A stretch of 64,000 bases of DNA, taken from positions 39,370,164 to 39,434,163 of the forward strand of contig CM075941.1 in assembly GCA_038030265.1 (NCBI GenBank), written 5' to 3'. The notes beneath the pieces were generated by a model. It saw only the letters and a list, made by a program, of their open reading frames with translations. It did not search any database and had not been told where the DNA came from. Position 1 is the first letter of the stretch; the number at the start of each line of letters is the position of its first letter. The translations under genes were made by a program, and so were the position numbers. The DNA comes from Corythucha ciliata. Taxonomy: Eukaryota; Arthropoda; Insecta; Hemiptera; Tingidae. Of the stretch, positions 1 through 12,145 are shown piece after piece.

Positions 1-419
1 CGCCCCAACTCAGTTCAGTCTTAGTTTAACCTTTAAGAATTTATCAGAACGAGCTACACGACAACACGAAAAACGGACAGGGCAGAAAAAATAACACAAC
101 CTTCCATACGGATAACCATCAGAGGCAGCGTTGAGGCACAGCGCCGCAAGGAGCGCTAGGTGCTTTTCGATTTACGACGTTTCGACGGGTCAACTGGGAG
201 GGAGCCTCATGATGCCCTCGAATTCGACGATTTCGATTTACCACGATTCGACGGTCGAAACTGACCATGAAGACCCCTAATGACTGTGCTTCAACCGAGA
301 ATATAAATGTAGAACGGAAAAGACAATGAAACATTTTGATAGGACAAATGCGTCGAAATTTTCGAAAACACCTGCTAGTAACGTGATTACTCACGTCGGA
401 TGACATAGTTACTAACACC

Positions 420-760
420 AATGAAGAGATTAACCGTAAAATCGACAAAATATCAAACAAGCAGTGTTCCATGGCTCTGACAGATTCTGTTGGAGTGAAA
501 GCTCTCATTGGACTTCTTTACTTGAGTGGACTTTTGAAGAACTCAGGTCTGAGCATACACGAAATGTTTTCGACATTGTATGAACCTTCTTTATTCCGCG
601 ACACGATGCCAAAGAGGAGATTTGAATTCCTTCTCCAGAGCTGGATCAGAGGTGTTTGACGATAAGAAAAACTAGAGAGGATCGTAGATCCATTCCAAAT
701 ATCGCGGAACCTGTTTGTACTTATTGGAGGAACACTTCTGAATGACGAAAGTCCGCGTAC
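420..760 (+). pseudogene. piggyBac transposase N-terminal fragment
   Basis: The translation resembles the N-terminal part of piggyBac-like (PGBD/DDE_Tnp_1_7) transposases. An IGLLYLSGLLKNSGLSI stretch is followed by FRDTMPKRRFEFLLQSWIRG, which matches the family pattern of 'LLGLLYLxG' and then 'FxxTMxxxRFxFLLxxLRFDD'. The frame breaks at a stop just before the expected DDK-TRE segment, which continues in another frame to about 760. No catalytic aspartates are present, so this is a dead fragment. It could be older than the better preserved piggyBac remnant near 55.5 kb. The family call rests on pattern recognition of about 90 residues. Confidence 0.55.
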
Positions 761-924
761 CGAACTCCGTTAAAAAGCCTATAACGTCACAGATCCGAAA
801 TTGGATAGTGAGAAATTTGAAGTCATTTTTCATGAGGCAATAATTCAAATGGAGGCCAATGAAGACACGAGAGCGTTTGGCCACTATTTCCATATGACGT
901 ATGGGCATTGGGCATTGCTCCAAA

Positions 925-1330
925 TTGCGGGCTTACTGCTACTGGAAATATATCGGTCTCAACACGAACATGCGCTTGGAGCGTGTCCACAGAAACATAA
1001 AATATGAACATTTGGGAGGTATGACACTCTCCATTTAGTTTGCTAATTAAGTTACTCTGTTAAAATTATCCTATGAATGATTCAGAAAGAGTGGTTATGA
1101 GACTGGACAAAACGGTCCACTGCTTGTTGAATGAAGTCCTACGATCAGCTCCAGAAAATGCTCATTTCTAGACGGAACAATCATTTCTAGGCACACGACG
1201 TCCTTGTCGGTGGAAAACGTTCCAATCACGACACAAAATCCTGGAGGAAAACTGTTGTTCCCTTGTGGCAACTGTAAGGTGTGCGTGCACAGATTTCACG
1301 GCACCTGCCCAGGGTACACAACGAAAATTA
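925..1330 (+). pseudogene. MULE-like transposase C-terminal remnant
   Basis: Two short pieces in different frames resemble the C-terminal region of arthropod MULE-type transposases. One reads LNTNMRLERVHRNIKYEHL (about 945-1015), similar to the 'NTNMxLERxHxxLKY' motif. The other reads CGNCKVCVHRFHGTCPGY (about 1264-1317), similar to the Cys/His-rich 'CxxCxxCxHxYxCxC' segment that follows it. A piece of the second motif recurs near 2248-2290. Stops and frame changes separate the parts. The call is tentative; the Cys-rich stretch could belong to another zinc-binding transposase. Confidence 0.3.
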
Positions 1331-1339
1331 CAGGAAGTA

Positions 1340-2330
1340 GTTGTTTTTCGTACCGTATACCTATGTTAAAATTAAATCAATTATAATGAGACTAGTGTAA
1401 CGATCCAGCTTCCTAAATCCTCAATTTTCCCAATAGATCAAAATGAATAAATTAGTAACCCTCCCCTTCGTCCCTTCATAAATTCCCAAGACAAAGAAAC
1501 CCCCCCGATTCCCCGCCATCTCAAACTGTGCGAATTGAGGTCAAAGGAAATTCGGCGGCGTGACAATCTGCAACGGTCAGCGGACCGAAAAATATAATAA
1601 GCGGGTGTAGCTTTGGACTCGCTCTCGCTTCGGTCTGGCTCGTTAAGTCGTCGCCCCACGCTGCTATCCCCCAGTCATCCTCCAAGTCACCCCATCCCGT
1701 TCCAAGTTTCCCGCGGTTTAGGAATTTTGTGTGAATTGTACAAATAGTTTACCCAAGCGAAGTCGTTTCGTAATTATACTCAGTCAAATCTTTCGAGTCC
1801 GTCAAGTCGTGTCCCTTACCGGTCACCCTCTTCCCGCTTTCCTTTCCTGTGCCGGGCCTAACGAGTCCCCTTCGTTTCCACCCGTTACATTGGTGGCAGG
1901 TGCCTTACGTGGGACTTTTTAGTTCCCACATCCTGAACCCAACCCCCACACGCTCCCGAAGCCATCCCCAACGCTGTCCCAATATCCCTTTACCCACTCA
2001 GAAAACCAACGCACGCAAAAACGAGGTGAGTGAAATTAATATTCATTATAAATAATTATCATAGTTCTATTCCAACTTAAATAAAATGTTTAAATAAAAG
2101 TAGTGTCGAAATATTGTTGAACACGAAGTCCGTTTCTTTGCTTTCGAAGGACGGGCTCACAAAATGACCAATATTGGAGAGCGGAGCATCAGGCCAGTGA
2201 TGAATAGGGACGTGACTCCCTTATCTGAGGCTACTGTATGGTGAGCGTGGTGTGCGTGCACAGATTTCACTGCACACAGGCTCAGGCACAGGCACATATA
2301 CACTACATGGCAAGGTATTAAGGGCCTAGA
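1340..2330. other. Unassigned; possible LTR end near 1890
   Basis: No gene is recognised here. A C-rich stretch (1440-2000) ends in TTACA followed by TTGGTGGCAGG near 1885-1900, which looks like the 3' edge of an LTR next to a primer-binding site. I could not find the matching LTR start or a second LTR. Confidence 0.2.
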
Positions 2331-2639
2331 TTTTTGTGTGCGAAAGCATACATCAAGGTTTAATTTTTAAATGCATTAATACGCATTTAATTGAATTTTT
2401 TAGATGGCTGGGGAGTGCCAATCAGAGTACAGGTGCTCAAGTGACAAAAAAAAACGAGGCAATGAAGTTGTTGAAAGACATGGGCTTGGTTGGAAAGACT
2501 TCGTCGTCGGCAGCTAGGGCGTTACACTCAGTAATTTCCACACAAAATGAGAGCATTATTAAAGTACTTTTACTTTTGTATTTACTTCAATTGTTTACTT
2601 TCGCAAAACGAACTAAGTACTAGCCAAAACGTCCTATCC

Positions 2640-3092
2640 TACAATAAAACTGCTAATTGGCTGTTCTGTGGGTCAAGTCCACAGCTAAAATTGAGAAAAA
2701 TTGCTAATACGTACCAAAATTCGAGAAAATGCCAATTCGTGGTATTTAGAGACAACTTCGTGGCTGAAATTGAGAAAAAACGCTAATTCAAAACTATCAA
2801 AAATCGCTAATTCCCGGATAAAATTGAGGAAAAACGCTAATTTTCGGAAACAATTTTGAAAAGAGGTAACTCAGCTGAAATTCTGAAAAGCGCTTATTCG
2901 CGATCAACGATCAAAATAGAGGAAATTCGCGGCTAAAATGGAGGAAAACGCTAATTTGCGGATAAAATTGATAAACAGCGCGAATTCTGGCCAAAAGAAT
3001 TTAGGTAAAGCGATCGTTCGCAGATAGAATTTGGAAAACCTCAAATTCACGGTTTCTGGAGGCAAATTCCAGGCTAAAATTGAGAAAAGGGC
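2640..3092. repeat. Degenerate short-period repeat (GCTAATTCGCGG family)
   Basis: Imperfect monomers of about 27-30 bp repeat a CGCTAATTCGCGGC - AAAATTGAG - AAAAA theme. The theme resumes at 3463-3540 after the MITE and reappears at 10040-10480. Divergence between monomers is high, so this is an old array. Confidence 0.6.
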
Positions 3093-3096
3093 TTAA

Positions 3097-3455
3097 GGGG
3101 GGATTTCAGGCGGGTTTCCTCGACCCCTTCAAGTCAACCCTCGCCTAAACTTCGCACATAAATTTTGGCTCCATTTCTGCACCAATATTCGATTTCAAAG
3201 TCGAATTGTAATAATTACAGGAAGTTCTACAGTCAGAAATTACCTTAAAACACATTCGAATTCCAAAGTGTTTTGGGGTTATTTTAGAGATAAAATTTGA
3301 AAAAGCAAGATCTAACGTCACTGTAGAACTTCCTGCAGATTAAAATTCGACTGTGAAATCGAATATTGGTGCAGAAATGGAGCCAAAATTTATGTACGAA
3401 GTTTTGGCGAGGGATGACTGGGAAGGGGTCGAGGAAACCCGCCTGAAACCCCGCC
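3097..3455. mobile_element. TTAA foldback MITE (copy 1)
   Basis: The element is nearly palindromic. The left arm (GGCGGGTTTCCTCGACCCC, later GCACCAATATTCGATTTC) recurs inverted on the right to about 3455. It is flanked by TTAA at 3093-3096 and 3456-3459, the duplication typical of piggyBac-type insertion. It has no coding capacity and lies inside the degenerate repeat, which resumes on the other side. Confidence 0.75.
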
Positions 3456-3788
3456 TTAATTCACAACCAAAAGTGAAAACATCGCTAATATTTACTGCTG
3501 AATCAAGAAAAGCGGTAATTCGCGGCTAAAATCGAGGTCTGATTCAAAGGTTACTTAATTGTCACTCAGTATCCGTGAACGCAGATTTCGCTTCAACAAT
3601 AACGTCTAAATAAGAAATGAAATTCAAAATTTTTGAATATCAAGAATAATTGTTTCCCGAAGGTTAAGCCCGAAAATAAGGAAAAAATGCTTTTACAAAT
3701 TCTACAATGAATTCTTCCAAAAGAAATTGCCGAGAAAAAACAACAAAAACTTGGCAAGGAGAACTGGATCATCCAACAGAAACCTTAA

Positions 3789-4175
3789 CGGGGAACTGCA
3801 GTGATGATTCCTCGACCTCCCTCCAATCAACCCTCGCACTTCTCGGCATACATTTTCTGTTTCTGCACCAATCCAGGTTTTTAAGGACTCGTTTTAATCT
3901 TCAGGAAATTCCGCATATGCAGTAGTTTTCCTTTTTTCAAATAACTCGAAAAAAAAACGGTGAAATTACAAGGTAAAAGTTCAAGGCGAATTTAAAATAA
4001 CTTCTGGGATGAAATTTGAAAAAAGGAAAACTACTGCATATGCGGAATTTCCTGAAGATTAAAACGAGTCCTTAAAAACCAGGATTGGTGCAGAAATAAG
4101 GCCACAAAATGTATGCCGAGAAGTTGGCGAGGGGTGATTGGAGGGGGGTCGAGGAATCACCCGTGCAACTCCCCC
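3789..4175. mobile_element. TTAA foldback MITE (copy 2)
   Basis: Long imperfect inverted arms include GATTCCTCGACC at the ends, TGCACCAATCC, and GGAAATTCCGCATATGCAG near the centre. TTAA lies at 3785-3788 and 4176-4179. It is related to the element at 3097 (shared 'TCCTCGACC' and 'TTTCTGCACCAAT' blocks) but is a distinct subfamily, also seen as fragments at 5.9, 9.7, 33.2 and 34.0 kb. Confidence 0.75.
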
Positions 4176-4179
4176 TTAA

Positions 4180-5907
4180 AGTGGACGACTTGTGTTTCTG
4201 ACGCTAAAACACCAGGGAGAACGTATTTTTGTTAAAAACCTAAGCATTTTTGCAACCTCAATCATCTCTTTTATCGGGGAGAAGGCGCCTTTGTATCGAA
4301 GACAGAGGCTTGACAGCTATGTAACTTGTTCATAGTGAGACAGATAATCGTTAGTCATATTAGGACCCACCGATCATAATGTGTGAAGAAAGACACAGGG
4401 AAATTCGTTAAGATCAAACACTTAAAATTAATTCTTAATGTCGCAGTGAAAAAATGTCAGTGAGTAAAATACGCCTTTTTCTTAGGTAAACCATCACATT
4501 TAGTGCCTTCGGAGTCCTACATTAGTCTCAATCAACTTCCTACTCACTTTTGAAATGAGTGAATTCGAAGATTTCACCGAAATTACAGGAAATAGTTATT
4601 TTCGTACCGTATTATGTTACAATTAAATCATTTGTAATGAGACATGTAGGTACTCACGATTTGAAGTTCTACTTCACCATAGCTCACGAAGCGATGATCC
4701 AGGGCAGTACTGTTAAATTCTCAGTTATATCGGCAGTTACTGACTCTGGAGAAGTTTTCACTACATCGGGTCTGAAAATGCATTCTATTAATTTATGTAG
4801 AAACGATCAAATGATTTGAAGTCACGCAACATACCACCAAAATATGGGATTGGTACAAAAACTGTACACCTTTTTCGAAGCCCCTCGCACGTCGTTTACT
4901 CTTTACTTGCCACACAGGCAATTTCAGTTTTCTTCAGTTCGACACCAGGACGCACTCAAGTCATGTTCAACAGATCCTGTGATCTGTGTGTGGTGTGTAT
5001 CGTCGTTCCAAACTAGACATTAAGCGAGAGATAATTAGAACACGAAATCTATACTCGAAATATATTATTGTGTTTAAAACACTGGACTCACTCAAGTATG
5101 CGTCCATTTCAAGTGCTGAAGTTCTCAATGAATGGGTGTGGGTGGAGTTACACGAGATTCGTGGGGCGTTATAGGTCTGCATCACTCTGAAACAAGTATA
5201 ATACACCTTATTTTTGAATAATTCAGAGGAAACAACGTATAAATCATCTTAAATACCTAATAAACAAAATGAAAGAAGAATAAAAAATGCTTCAAGTTTG
5301 TTAAATTTAAGAACGGTCGCTTTGGATGGCGAACTGACCTTATTAAAACACATACAAACTCGGTAACTGGATGAGAACCCTGGGAAGCTGATAATTCAAT
5401 CAAGCAATTCTCGGAAATCTGACCAGCCAATCACAAAACCCAAGAAATCAACCCATGGAAACAGTTAAATTACAACTATTCGAGTACTTCGGGGATAATC
5501 CGTACCACGCGGTTAGCCCACGTGCATCCCAACCAAGTGACCAAGGAGACTACAGGATCAATATTATGTACAGTGCTACGTACTTTTGTGTGTGTTAAGC
5601 AAGGGCGTCACCAGGAGCCACTGTGGCTACGAAGAGGCTGGCCGAGAACGACGGCAACGGCGGCACCCCTCAACCTTGAATTGCCCCCGGGGTCTGAATG
5701 GACCGTTTCAATTGCGGATTCCCCGTGTTGAGAAACCCCGAGATACGCGGTTCCGTCCAATTTTAAATTTTGGTCATTTTTACCAAAACTACCAAGTGCT
5801 CAATCGGGCGGTTTTCAGGGCCACTTTTTCCGAAACAGGCCAAAACGCCGTTATAAGGGCGCCGTCAGCAACGAAAATGAACAAATTTCCTTGTCGTTTC
5901 GTTGGTT
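4180..5907. other. Unassigned intergenic sequence
   Basis: No gene is recognised. A block of about 65 bp (AATTACAGGAA-TAGT, then TTCGTACCGTAT) near 4577-4640 repeats a block at 1322-1388, so part of the stretch is duplicated transposon debris. Short open frames here have no recognisable motif. Confidence 0.3.
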
Positions 5908-5990
5908 TTAAGGGGAAGCTGAAGTGATGATTCCTCAACTCCCCCCCCCCCGTCCAATCGATCTTGCCTCTACACCTCGGCATACACTTG
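5908..5990 (+). mobile_element. TTAA MITE, left-end fragment
   Basis: TTAAGGGG...GTGATGATTCCTC followed by a C-run and CTCGGCATACA matches the left terminus of the 3789-4175 element. The right half is missing. Confidence 0.6.
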
Positions 5991-6125
5991 CCACCGTGAC
6001 CACCCAGGCGAGATACATCACCCCCTATCTAGCGGTGGTACCGAAACTATCACTATCTTTTTATCTTTTTATACCAAACCCCCAAACCTTCATTCAGAAA
6101 GCGCCCTCTAACAGATAATACTTTA

Positions 6126-6250
6126 CAGTGGAACCCCGTTATAACGACCCCCGTTATTCCGACTCTCCGCATAATCCGACCTGCTTTTTGGTCAGAAACA
6201 CCCTCGTTAAAACGACCTATCGCTCGGCCTTTCCTCGCTTAATCCGACCT
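6126..6250 (+). repeat. Subterminal iterated motif of the Tigger element
   Basis: Five variants of a 12-13 bp motif (core TWATxCGACC) occur within the first 125 bp, for example GTTATAACGACC, GCATAATCCGACC and GCTTAATCCGACC. Related copies lie inside the 3' end near 8201-8262. Such iterations are plausible transposase-binding sites; that role is inferred. Confidence 0.5.
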
Positions 6251-6496
6251 TCCCTAGAAAAGAAGAAAACAAAATGTTGCTTGCTAATTTCTGTCGGTGT
6301 AGTTATTTCTCCGTCAAAAGCCGTATTTTTGCTGATGCATTTTTTTCTCCCTAACTAGTGGCCTTTGTGATGCGATGATCAGGGTAGGGCGAATTTCCCC
6401 TTTTTACTTTCATTATTTGTGTTTTGCTCTTCCTGTCTTTCGATTTCATTCAGTGTACGTACGTAAATTTAATTCCCAGTGTACATTCTTGTTTCG

Positions 6497-8090
6497 ATGG
6501 CTTCGAAAAGAAAGTCGTGCTCGGTTGCCGAGAAACTTCGCGCACTCGAAAGGCTGGACAGAGGTGAAAGTGTGGTTAATGTGGCGAAAGATTTAGGGGT
6601 CGGTGTTACCACTGTTAAAGATTGGAGGAAAAGTCGGGAACAGTTGGTGGCTTTCAGTGCATCCGCGGACGGCAATTTACGGGACCGTAAAAGGCTTCGA
6701 AAACCTCCCTCAGAGATTCTCGACGACGCGGTTTGGATTTGGTTTTGTCAGGAACGTGAAAAAGGTACGCCAATTTCTGGCCCCCTGATAAAAGGTAAAG
6801 CAAGGTCTTTCCATGCTGCGCTTGGTATTGAGGGTGATTTTAGCGCGAGTGAAGGCTGGCTTCATCGGTGGAAGAAGAGGCACGGGGTCCAACAGTTCTC
6901 CATTTGTGGGGAAAGGTTATCTGCCGATGAAGAGTCATCAAAGAAATTTATTGGTGTTCTGGAAGAGTTGCTCTCCACGGACAATTTATCAATGGACCAA
7001 ATTTACAACATGGACGAGACGGGCTTAAACTTCAAGATGTTGCCTAAAAAAACACTGGCTACAAAAAATGACAACAAAATTACAGGCTATAAAATGGCGA
7101 AAGAAAGGATTACGGTGGGGCTGTGTAGCAACGCATCCGGAACCCATAAATTACCCCTTTTCGTTGTTGGAAAATCTCGCAAACCACGCGCTTTTAAAAA
7201 CCTCAACTTGTCGTCTTTGCCAGTGTACTACCGGGCTCAGAATCAGCATGGATGGATCGCGAATTATTTCAAGACTGGTTTTACAATTTTTTTGTTCCGG
7301 AGGTTGGCAAGCATTTAAAAGAAAGAAATCTCGTCGCTAAAGCTGTTCTCGTGTTAGACAATGCTCCGTCACACCCTCTTGACATAGAAAAAGACGGTAT
7401 TCGTTGTGTGTTTTTGCCTCCTAATGTAACGTCGCTGATTCAGCCCATGGATCAGGGAGTAATCGAGAGTGTCAAGAGGCGATACCGCCTGAAATTAATG
7501 GGGACTCTCATTGAGAAAACGGCCACTGGTCACAGTCTTATGGATGCAGTTAAAAGCATAAACATAAAAGACGTCATCTACATGATAGCCGCTGCTTGGG
7601 ACGATCTACCAGCATCAACCATCACAAAATCTTGGCGTAAATTGATCCCTTCCGATGACAAAAATGATGAGACACCTGAAGAGCGGAATATTCTCGTGGA
7701 TTTCATGCGTGATTGGAACCAACTTCGTCGGATCACCCCTTTCGAAGCTCCAGATGAGCAGGACGTGTCGCAATGGTTGGATTCTGACGAGCCTCCCTTC
7801 TGCCTACAGATGAGGAAATCGTCAAACAAGTAACCGACGGTACCGATGGTAATGCAGAGGAGGACTTCAACCAAGAAGATGAAGAATCATCTCTAAATGA
7901 TAGCGAATAAAAAATACTTCACACTGATGCAGTGGAAGCGTTAGGTGTCGTGCTCAACTACATCGAACAGCAACCAACATCACAACCAGCAGACATAATG
8001 TTAGTTCAGAAATGGAGGGATTACGCCACATCAAAGAGGCAGTCGGCGCAACGGCAAAATAAAATTACCAACTATTTTGAACACAATTAA
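6497..8090 (+). pseudogene. Tigger/pogo (CENP-B/DDE_1) transposase, frameshifted
   Basis: This would be a cut-and-paste transposase acting on the element ends. An N-terminal psq/CENP-B helix-turn-helix (MASKRKSCSVAEKLRALERL, then VNVAKDLGVGVTTVKDW) is followed by a CENP-B-type second HTH (EGWLHRWKKRHGV) and a DDE_1 core. The catalytic triad is visible: YNMDETG (about 7000), VLDNAPSH (about 7355) and IQPMDQG (about 7440). The ATG at 6497 is preferred over 6479 because it begins the canonical MASKRK start. One frame break lies near 7240-7247 between the first and second catalytic residues and a second near 7800. After it an acidic tail and the usual C-terminal segment (about 7920-8090, ending in NYFEHN) continue in other frames. 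The triad residues are all present, so inactivation is by indels. Confidence 0.88.
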
Positions 8091-8275
8091 TTGTACATAA
8101 TTTTAAAAAACCATAATTATAACAATCAATAAATTAATTCTTATCCCGGCTTAGGAGTTTTCCTTCTGAATTAAAAACTTGAGGGAAGATAATGCGTGCT
8201 CCGCTTAATCCGACCTTTTCGAGGGACCGACCTAGTGCTCGGTCCCGCCAAAGTCGGTATAACGGGGTTCCACTG

Positions 8276-8783
8276 TACTTATTCTTTTATTAATTTTATG
8301 CGAATTATTATGTGCCATTACTTACCAGTTTAAACAAAGTATCTACAGAAATTAGTCAATCAGCATCAATCCTCCCCGAAATACATAAAAAACAAGAACC
8401 CCTAGTTTCTTTAAAAAACTTATATGTGCAATGTAAATAATAAGGGGCTTCTCGCCAAACTTTTCGAAAAGCCGCCACTAAAAGGGAAAAATTGTGGCTG
8501 GTAAAGTAAGAACCGCTATCATATCGCCTTCGAGCAAGTTGTCTGTTGTATATTTTGTGACTATCAGTATTAAAAGTGTGCATCGTTTTTGTGCGAGTTC
8601 AATCTTTCACTAAATTTTGGTTATTCTCCTCTCTCTTCCCCCCCCCCTTTTGATAATTCTCTGTGGCAACGCCGGGAGAAAAACCTTTGTCCTTTCCTAA
8701 GGTGTGGCTTCGCTGGCCTCTTTTCCGTTTAACTTATCTCATCTTTTCCACCCATCTCGTTCCCCTTTTTCCATCTAACCCCG
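8276..8783. other. Unassigned, pyrimidine-rich towards the right
   Basis: No gene is recognised in 8276-8600. From about 8620 the strand becomes C/T-rich, like the leader of the related ORF at 57.9 kb, but I do not see the hairpin series found there. Confidence 0.3.
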
Positions 8784-9430
8784 ATGAACTCGGACTGTTT
8801 AGACTATTTCGTTCCCCCCGTAGAAAATATTATCCCCTCCCCAGAACAAGATGTAAGGCGGCGTGATAAAGCCTGTAAGCGACAGCTAGCCGCGTTCACA
8901 AAAGAAACCCTCGTCGAAATTTATGTGGGTGCCCGCCCCCCTCCAGGGCTAATAAAACTCAGTGCCGTCTACTACCTCCCCGCAGGCCCAACTGCTATTC
9001 TTCCTGCCCACATTTATCCCCGTGATTCAGGAGTCATTTTCTTCCCCCCCCCCCAACACTCCCGGATTCAACACCAAGACGGGAATTTCCGGAACCGAAG
9101 TCGCGAGGTATCTGCACCACCACGCCCTCGGGGCAGAATATTATGAGATTAGGGACATTCGAGGGGACCGATTGCGCCCTGCCATCCTACCATTCCCAGA
9201 AGAACTACAAATCTGGGTGGCCTCTACGCAACTTCGATTCGACTGCGACAGTGTAACCAATGCGCCTTTCGGACTCGAATCCCCATCTGCTTCTGCCCCC
9301 AACCTGATTTTCGACGAATTGACCGGTGGACCTGCCGCCCCCAGGGATACCAGCCCGTGCTCAGACGAGAGTTAACCCTCGCCACCCTCACAGCACTAGA
9401 AAGAGCCCAAACCCCCCCCCCCCACGGACC
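8784..9430 (+). pseudogene. Divergent copy of the proline-rich Cys-motif ORF family
   Basis: Read across three frames, this is homologous to the ORF at 57960-58820. VYYLPAGPTAILPAHIYPRD and then GVIFFPPP align with LYFTPPEHLVPDNIHPNDP and NVIFIGQDP. SGTEVARYL aligns with PPGTEELGFVG, and further on CNQC-x8-CFCPQPDFRRI (9252 onward) aligns with CRNC-x8-CGCPQTNLRRL with identical Cys spacing. The middle Cys of the other copies is Ile here. Frame breaks lie at the C-run near 9047-9056 and near 9225-9250. The similarity is real but low, so this is an old diverged copy. Function unknown. Confidence 0.6.
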
Positions 9431-9697
9431 CAAGACGGTTCAAATATCCTCTAGCCGCCAGTTCGTCAAATTTCAGTTCCACGTTTCAAGACTGGTACAT
9501 CCCAGTTAGTCCCCCATATACCTCGTCCTCCTCTTCCTCTAGCGCTATAAGCCTAGACGTGCCTCCCTATTAAAAGCTCGACCAGCCATACCACCTTCTC
9601 CTCTTCCTACTACCCTAAAATTCCTTTGATTTATCCCTATCCCTTCCCCCTCCCCCAAATAATTCTCAAGAAAAATCAAGCCATGGCCACCGTCACG

Positions 9698-10034
9698 GTA
9701 ACACACTTTCTCGCCTTATTTCAGCACCAATCCGGGTTTTCAAAGATTCGTTTCAATCTATGGGGAATTCCGCACATGCAGTTTTATTCCTTTTTTAAAA
9801 TAACTCAAAGGAAGACCACGAAATTTCAAGGAAGTTCGAGGCGGGTTAAAGTCACTTCGGAGACGAAATTTGATAAAGTGATACGAACGCACATGAGGAA
9901 TTTCCTGAAGATCAAAACTAGTCTTTAAAAAGACAGATTGCTGCAGAAATAAGGCAAGAAAGTGTATGCCGAGGAGTAGGCGAGGGAGGATTACACAGGG
10001 GGGGGGGCCGAGGAATCATCACTGCAGCTCTCCC
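9698..10034. mobile_element. TTAA MITE, left-truncated
   Basis: It matches the 3789-4175 family from TTATTTC-GCACCAATCC on the left to GCAGCTCTCCCTTAA on the right, with TTAA at 10035-10038. The outer part of the left arm is missing or replaced. Confidence 0.6.
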
Positions 10035-10039
10035 TTAAA

Positions 10040-10480
10040 CGATTATTCTCGACTCAAACGCAAATCGACGAAAAACGCAAATATTCGAGGCTGAAATTAC
10101 GACAAAGCGGTCATCCGCCGCTAAAAGTGAGAAAAATCGATAATTAGCGTTATCTCGATGCAACTTCCAGACCAAAATCGCTAATAATTGGAGGTCACTG
10201 TTTATGGAAGTCCTATTACAGCTAAAATTAAGAAAAAATGCTAATGTGCTGTTATTGGGGCAAGTCCGGGGCTAAAATTGAGAAATGAAAGCGCTAATTC
10301 ATGTACTAATGTAAAAAAAATCGCTAATTCGCGGCTAAAATTGAGAAGAAGTGTTCATTTGCGGCTGTTAATTGAGAAAAAGCGATGATTAGCTGGTACA
10401 GTTGAGATAACGCCAATCCTCGGTATCGGAAGGCAATTTCGTGACAAAAGAGAGAAACCCCGTTAAAAGTGAAAGAATCG
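10040..10480. repeat. Degenerate short-period repeat, second block
   Basis: Same theme as 2640-3092 (CGCTAATTCGCGGCTAAAAT-type monomers with A-runs), strongly diverged. Confidence 0.55.
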
Positions 10481-10566
10481 CTGATTCACGCCTATTGAGA
10501 AAATCGTGTTTGGTACCGTCCAACCCCCAACATCTTCATCATTCATTATTTTCAAAAAAAATTACT

Positions 10567-12145
10567 TATCCTCACTCCTCAGGGAACTCTAAGCCAGCAG
10601 TGAAAGTAATAGGCCAGTCACTTAAGACATCGAAGGTCGCAAAAAATTTGGTAAATCTGAATTTTCAGAATGTTGTCAGAGGAGGTACCACTAGTGTAAA
10701 TCCGAGTTTGCAGCTTCGAAAACCATGTGCTAATTTCAGGGTGCTCAAAAAACCTCGAAATTTTCGGACTTGTTTATGATTTTGGCTTATATCTCCCTGA
10801 AAATGCGTGTTCTAATTATCTCTCGCTTAATATAACTTGGTTTTTGGCTGGAATATTCCCAAAAAATGCTCACGTCCAGCGTTTAGTAATGCAGTTCCGA
10901 AGATGTGATTTCTGAAGCAGTTTTTGGCGCTGAATCGAATGCATGGTAGCTCGTTTCTCTGCGATCAATATTCTTTGAGTTACTTACGAAAATACCCGAA
11001 AAAACGAGTTTTTCCCGATACTTTAATGTGCCATGAAAATGTGTATTAAGATTTTGGGCAGGGCTAACCATGTTTCTCAGATATTACGTAGTTTTATGTG
11101 CTGAATCGAATGAGCGTTTGCAGAAATCGCTGGGGGTCAATACTTTCAGAGATACGCCCACAAATGTAGGAAGAAATCATTTTAAAATCCCGTCTATGCT
11201 GGAGATGTTTGTCCGTAACTCAAAAAGTATTGTCACTAGCGATCTCGACTACAGCTCATTCAATTCAGCTCAAAAAACTGCGTACGATGAGAGAAAATGG
11301 TCAGTCCTGCCTAAATCGTGATACAATTTTTTAAGGGCACATTTAAGCACAGAAAAAATCGTGTTTTTCAGGTATTTTCGTTCATAACTCAAATAATATT
11401 GATCTCAGAGAATCGAGCTACCTCGCATTTGATTCACCACCAAAAACGACACATGGAACGACTTCATCACTGTAGGGCGTGAGGATTTTAATAAACTAGT
11501 CAAGCCAAAAACAACGTTTTTTTTTCGTACAAATTATGCCATAACTCGAGAAATAATCAGCCCACGGACTTGGGGCTTGTTTTTATCGACTTAGCACACA
11601 CAAGTGCATAAGATTATAGTCACTTCATTTGGGCAATTTTTTTCATACCTTGCAGCGGAGAGTTGGCCAACGGCTACCCGCCCTTTAAAAATAGGTTCGC
11701 CACCACGTATCGTTGCGGACTCTTCGAATCCTCAAAGTATACATCAAAAGGAATTTTTTAAGCCACATTCAAAATTGGGCCGAATTTGCCGCTATTCAGG
11801 CTTTATTTCCTGTACTAAATAACTGGTGAACTCCTAGAGCTATAGAGCTCCGCATGGGCTCAAAATTTAACACATTTGGTGTACTTTCATAAGTATAGTA
11901 GTGGTCCTTTTCGTAGGATGCATTTTTAGGGAGATAAAAGCCAAAATACTAAACAAGTCCGTAAATTCGAGGTTTTTCGAGCACCCTGAAGTAAGCACAG
12001 GGGTTTTCGAAGCTGCAAACTTGGACTTACACACTACAACTCCTCCCCTAACAACACACTAAAAATCCGGATTTTTTGCAATGTTTGCCTGTTTTTGTCT
12101 AGAATGACTGGCCATCTCGCTCGACGCCAACAACAAGCCCCTGAG
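10567..12145. mobile_element. Foldback element with long diverged inverted arms
   Basis: The left arm (10567-11012) recurs inverted on the right (11365-12145). GGCCAGTCA near 10613 pairs with its complement near 12108. ACCTCGAAATTTTCGGACTTG near 10752 pairs with 11966-11986, and a block with ATCAATATTCTTTGAGTTA (10964-10982) pairs with 11394-11412. Arm identity is moderate. No transposase frame is recognised between the arms and target duplications are not resolved. Confidence 0.5.

Larger units (their letters stand above)
6126..8275 (+). mobile_element. Tigger/pogo-type DNA transposon, full length
   Basis: The 2,150-bp element has inverted ends starting CAGTGGAACCCCGTTATA (one mismatch in the outer 23 bp) and a TA duplication (6124-6125, 8276-8277), as expected for Tc1/mariner-superfamily insertion. 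It carries one transposase gene with CENP-B-like architecture and repeated subterminal motifs. The ends and duplications are clean but the coding frame is broken at least twice, so it is a relatively young but inactive copy, or one mobilised in trans. Confidence 0.9.

Noticed and set aside
1650..1895. Possible LTR ending TTACA before TTGGTGGCAGG
   Set aside because: No TG start, no second LTR, no duplication and no adjacent gag could be shown; kept only as a remark.
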